Below are positions 61,940 through 64,000 of a DNA stretch of 64,000 bases, piece by piece (position 1 is the stretch's first letter; the number at the start of each line of letters is the position of its first letter). This stretch comes from Streptomyces albicerus (lineage in GTDB: Bacteria > Actinomycetota > Actinomycetes > Streptomycetales > Streptomycetaceae). A program made the position numbers and the translations under genes. Location of the stretch: positions 1 through 64,000 of the forward strand of contig NZ_VWMY01000023.1 of the NCBI RefSeq assembly GCF_008905045.1, in the 5' to 3' direction. The notes beneath the pieces are model-generated. The model worked only from the letters and a program-made list of their open reading frames with translations. It made no database searches and was not told the origin of the DNA.

Positions 61940-64000
61940 GCGCCCGCCCGTCACCCACCACCGCCCTACCCGAGACGCTTCGCGCCGCCCCTAAATTCCG
62001 ACAGTGGTCGAGAGACCTGGCCATGGGCGCCAAGTTCGCGTTCACCGGCGGCCGTGAGAGCTGGGTGCGCGTCCTCCTCACGGGCGTGGGCGTAGGTCTC
62101 GGGGTGGCGCTGCTGCTGCTCACCACCGCGATCCCGAACGCGCTGCAGGCGCGGTCCGACCGCGAGTACGCCCGCATGGACCTCGTGTACAGCTCGGTCG
62201 AGACGCCCAAGGCCGACAACACCGTGCTCGTCGCGAACGTCGACACCGAGTTCCGCGGCCTGGACGTCCGCGGCCGTGAGCTGGAGCCCGAGGGCATGCG
62301 GGCACCGCTGCCGCCGGGCGTGCAGAAGTTCCCCGCGCCGGGCGAGATGGTCGTGTCCCCCGCGCTCAAGGAACTGCTGGAGTCCAAGGACGCCAAACTG
62401 CTGCGCGAGCGGCTGCCGTACCGGATCACCGACACCATCGGTGATCCGGGCCTCAAAGGCCCGGCCGAACTCGCCTTCTACGCGGGCGGCGAGGAGCTGG
62501 CCCAGCACATCGACGGCGCCAGTGTCGGACGTATCGACACCTTCCACGCGAAGGAGGCGCCCTCGGAACGGATGGACCCCGTCCTGTTGCTGCTCGTCCT
62601 TACGATCTTCGTGGTGCTGCTGATGCCGGTCGGCGTCTTCATCGCCGCGGCCGTACGCTTCGGCGGCGAGCGGCGTGACCGCAGGCTCGCCGCGCTGCGG
62701 CTGGTCGGCGCCGACAGCCGGATGACCCGGCGGATCGCCGCGGGCGAGGCGCTCGCCGGGGCGGTGCTCGGGCTCGCATTCGGTACGGTCTTCTTCCTGA
62801 TCGGCCGTCAGGTCGCGGGCACCGCCGAGCTGTTCGACGTCAGCGTCTTCCCGGGCGACCTCAATCCGACGCCCGTACTCGCCGTCCTGATCGCCGTCGC
62901 GGTCCCGGCGGCCGCGGTCGCGGTGACGCTGCTCGCCCTGCGCGGTGTGGTCATCGAGCCGCTCGGCGTGGTGCGCACGGCCAGGCCCCCGCGGCGTCGG
63001 CTGTGGTGGCGGCTGCTGCTGCCCCTGGGCGGTCTCGCGCTGCTCGCCCCGATGATCGGCAAGGGCCGCGGTAACGGCGAATTCAACGAGTACATGGTGA
63101 CCGGTGGCGTCATCCTGCTCCTCGTCGGCATCACCGCGCTGCTCCCGTGGATCGTGGAGGCCGTCGTGGCCCGGCTGAACTCGGGCTCGGTCTCCTGGCA
63201 ACTGGCCGTCCGCAGGCTTCAGTTGAGCAGCGGCACCGCCGCCCGCATGGTCAACGGCATCGCGGTGGCGGTGGCCGGCGCGATCGCCCTGCAGATGCTG
63301 TTCTCCGGTATCCAGAGCGACTACACGAAGTCCACCGGCAAGGACCTCTCGCGCGCTCAGATGCAGCTGTCCGTGCCGAAGACCGTCTCCCTCGCCGACG
63401 CCCGTCAGGAGCTCGCGGGGACCCGCGGTGTGCGCGGCGCCATCGCGCTGTCCGACTCTTCGCTGAGCGAGCGCAGCAAGGACCCCGACACGTCGATAGG
63501 GCTGACCGTCGGCGACTGCGCCTCCCTGCGCGAAGTGGCCAGGCTGCCCTCGTGCCGCGAGGGGGACGTGTTCGTCGTACACGGCGCCGAGTACGACGCG
63601 GACACCCCGAGGCTCGCCGCGCCCGGCCGGAAGCTCTACATCGACCCCTCCTACACCGACTCCACCCCGGGCAAGGAGGTCGCCTGGACCGTGCCGCGGG
63701 GCACCAAGAAGGCCGGCTCGCGCAAGGACCCGACGGGTTGGGAGCGGGGCGGTGTCCTGTTCACCCCGAGCGCGCTGCCCGCCGCGGCGGCCCCGGCCGT
63801 CAGCGGGCAGATCTACCTCAGGCTCGACATGTCGGTCCCGGACGTACACGAGCTCGTACGCAACGCCGCGGCGAGGATCGATCCGCTCACGAACCCCATG
63901 ACGTACACGGCGAGTGAGCGGTCCCAGCGCTTCGACTCCATCCGCACCGGTCTGTTCGTCGGCGCGGCCTGTGTCCTCGCGCTGATCGGGGTGAGCCTGC
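61936..64000 (+). CDS. FtsX-like ABC transporter permease (3' end outside window)
   Basis: At least 688 residues, cut by the window end. Start ATG overlaps the ATPase stop. The first membrane helix is WVRVLLTGVGVGLGVALLLL; a first periplasmic domain and an FtsX core with three helices follow (MDPVLLLLVLTIFVVLLMPV, RRLAALRLVGADSRMTRRIA), then a second half with a further periplasmic domain (KDLSRAQMQLSVPKTVSLAD). This fits the 10-helix FtsX-type of two fused halves. Confidence 0.9.
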   Translation, partial: MSARPSPTTALPETLRAAPKFRQWSRDLAMGAKFAFTGGRESWVRVLLTGVGVGLGVALLLLTTAIPNALQARSDREYARMDLVYSSVETPKADNTVLVANVDTEFRGLDVRGRELEPEGMRAPLPPGVQKFPAPGEMVVSPALKELLESKDAKLLRERLPYRITDTIGDPGLKGPAELAFYAGGEELAQHIDGASVGRIDTFHAKEAPSERMDPVLLLLVLTIFVVLLMPVGVFIAAAVRFGGERRDRRLAALRLVGADSRMTRRIAAGEALAGAVLGLAFGTVFFLIGRQVAGTAELFDVSVFPGDLNPTPVLAVLIAVAVPAAAVAVTLLALRGVVIEPLGVVRTARPPRRRLWWRLLLPLGGLALLAPMIGKGRGNGEFNEYMVTGGVILLLVGITALLPWIVEAVVARLNSGSVSWQLAVRRLQLSSGTAARMVNGIAVAVAGAIALQMLFSGIQSDYTKSTGKDLSRAQMQLSVPKTVSLADARQELAGTRGVRGAIALSDSSLSERSKDPDTSIGLTVGDCASLREVARLPSCREGDVFVVHGAEYDADTPRLAAPGRKLYIDPSYTDSTPGKEVAWTVPRGTKKAGSRKDPTGWERGGVLFTPSALPAAAAPAVSGQIYLRLDMSVPDVHELVRNAAARIDPLTNPMTYTASERSQRFDSIRTGLFVGAACVLALIGVSL

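Overview
The window reads as a Streptomyces chromosome. It is very GC-rich with strong third-position GC bias, uses many GTG starts and ATGA/GTGA gene overlaps, encodes a WhiB-like protein and a SpoIIE-type phosphatase, and shows a gene order (ychF, ppgK, ispH, xseA, xseB, malonic semialdehyde reductase, DUF4245, glpX, whiB-like, fumarases, class A PBP) that I recognise from other Streptomyces. No rRNA, tRNA or CRISPR array was seen.

Left part (1-16.2 kb): a secreted subtilisin-like protease, a threonine-synthase-like enzyme behind a 10-bp-periodic repeat array, an ECF sigma factor coupled to a membrane partner, a secreted GH65 hydrolase, a SNF2 helicase, an SRPBCC protein, and a four-gene XRE regulator / ImmA-type metallopeptidase / MAB_1171c membrane protein / PAP2 phosphatase module. 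After about 870 bp of gene-poor DNA comes a Ser/Thr kinase with a RodZ-type C-terminal domain.

Accessory part (16.5-36.4 kb): three direct copies of a ~230 bp sequence (16527-16751, 23006-23238, 36172-36406) divide the region into two cargo blocks. The third copy overlaps the last 19 bp of ychF. Block 1 carries VapBC, a transposase remnant, and a kinase / coiled-coil membrane protein / P-loop ATPase locus that looks like an uncharacterised defence or signalling system. Block 2 carries an operon for a LamG-domain secreted protein, a 2441-residue RHS polymorphic toxin (YD repeats, ricin-type lectin, RHS core, Hint domain, C-terminal toxin) and its coupled immunity protein.

Right part (36.4-64 kb): conserved core. 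ychF, ppgK and ispH (glycolysis entry and isoprenoid synthesis), an APC permease, exonuclease VII (xseA/xseB), malonic semialdehyde reductase, glpX, a WhiB-like gene, a LiaF-like protein, both fumarase classes side by side, a FomD-like protein, a GAF-SpoIIE-HATPase protein preceded by a ~164-bp hairpin-forming element, catalase, a class A penicillin-binding protein, an SPFH protein with a small ribbon-helix-helix partner, and a PadR-controlled ABC exporter cut by the window end. Two families of dispersed terminator-like repeats sit at gene ends throughout. All calls rest on reading motifs and sequence; no database search was run.
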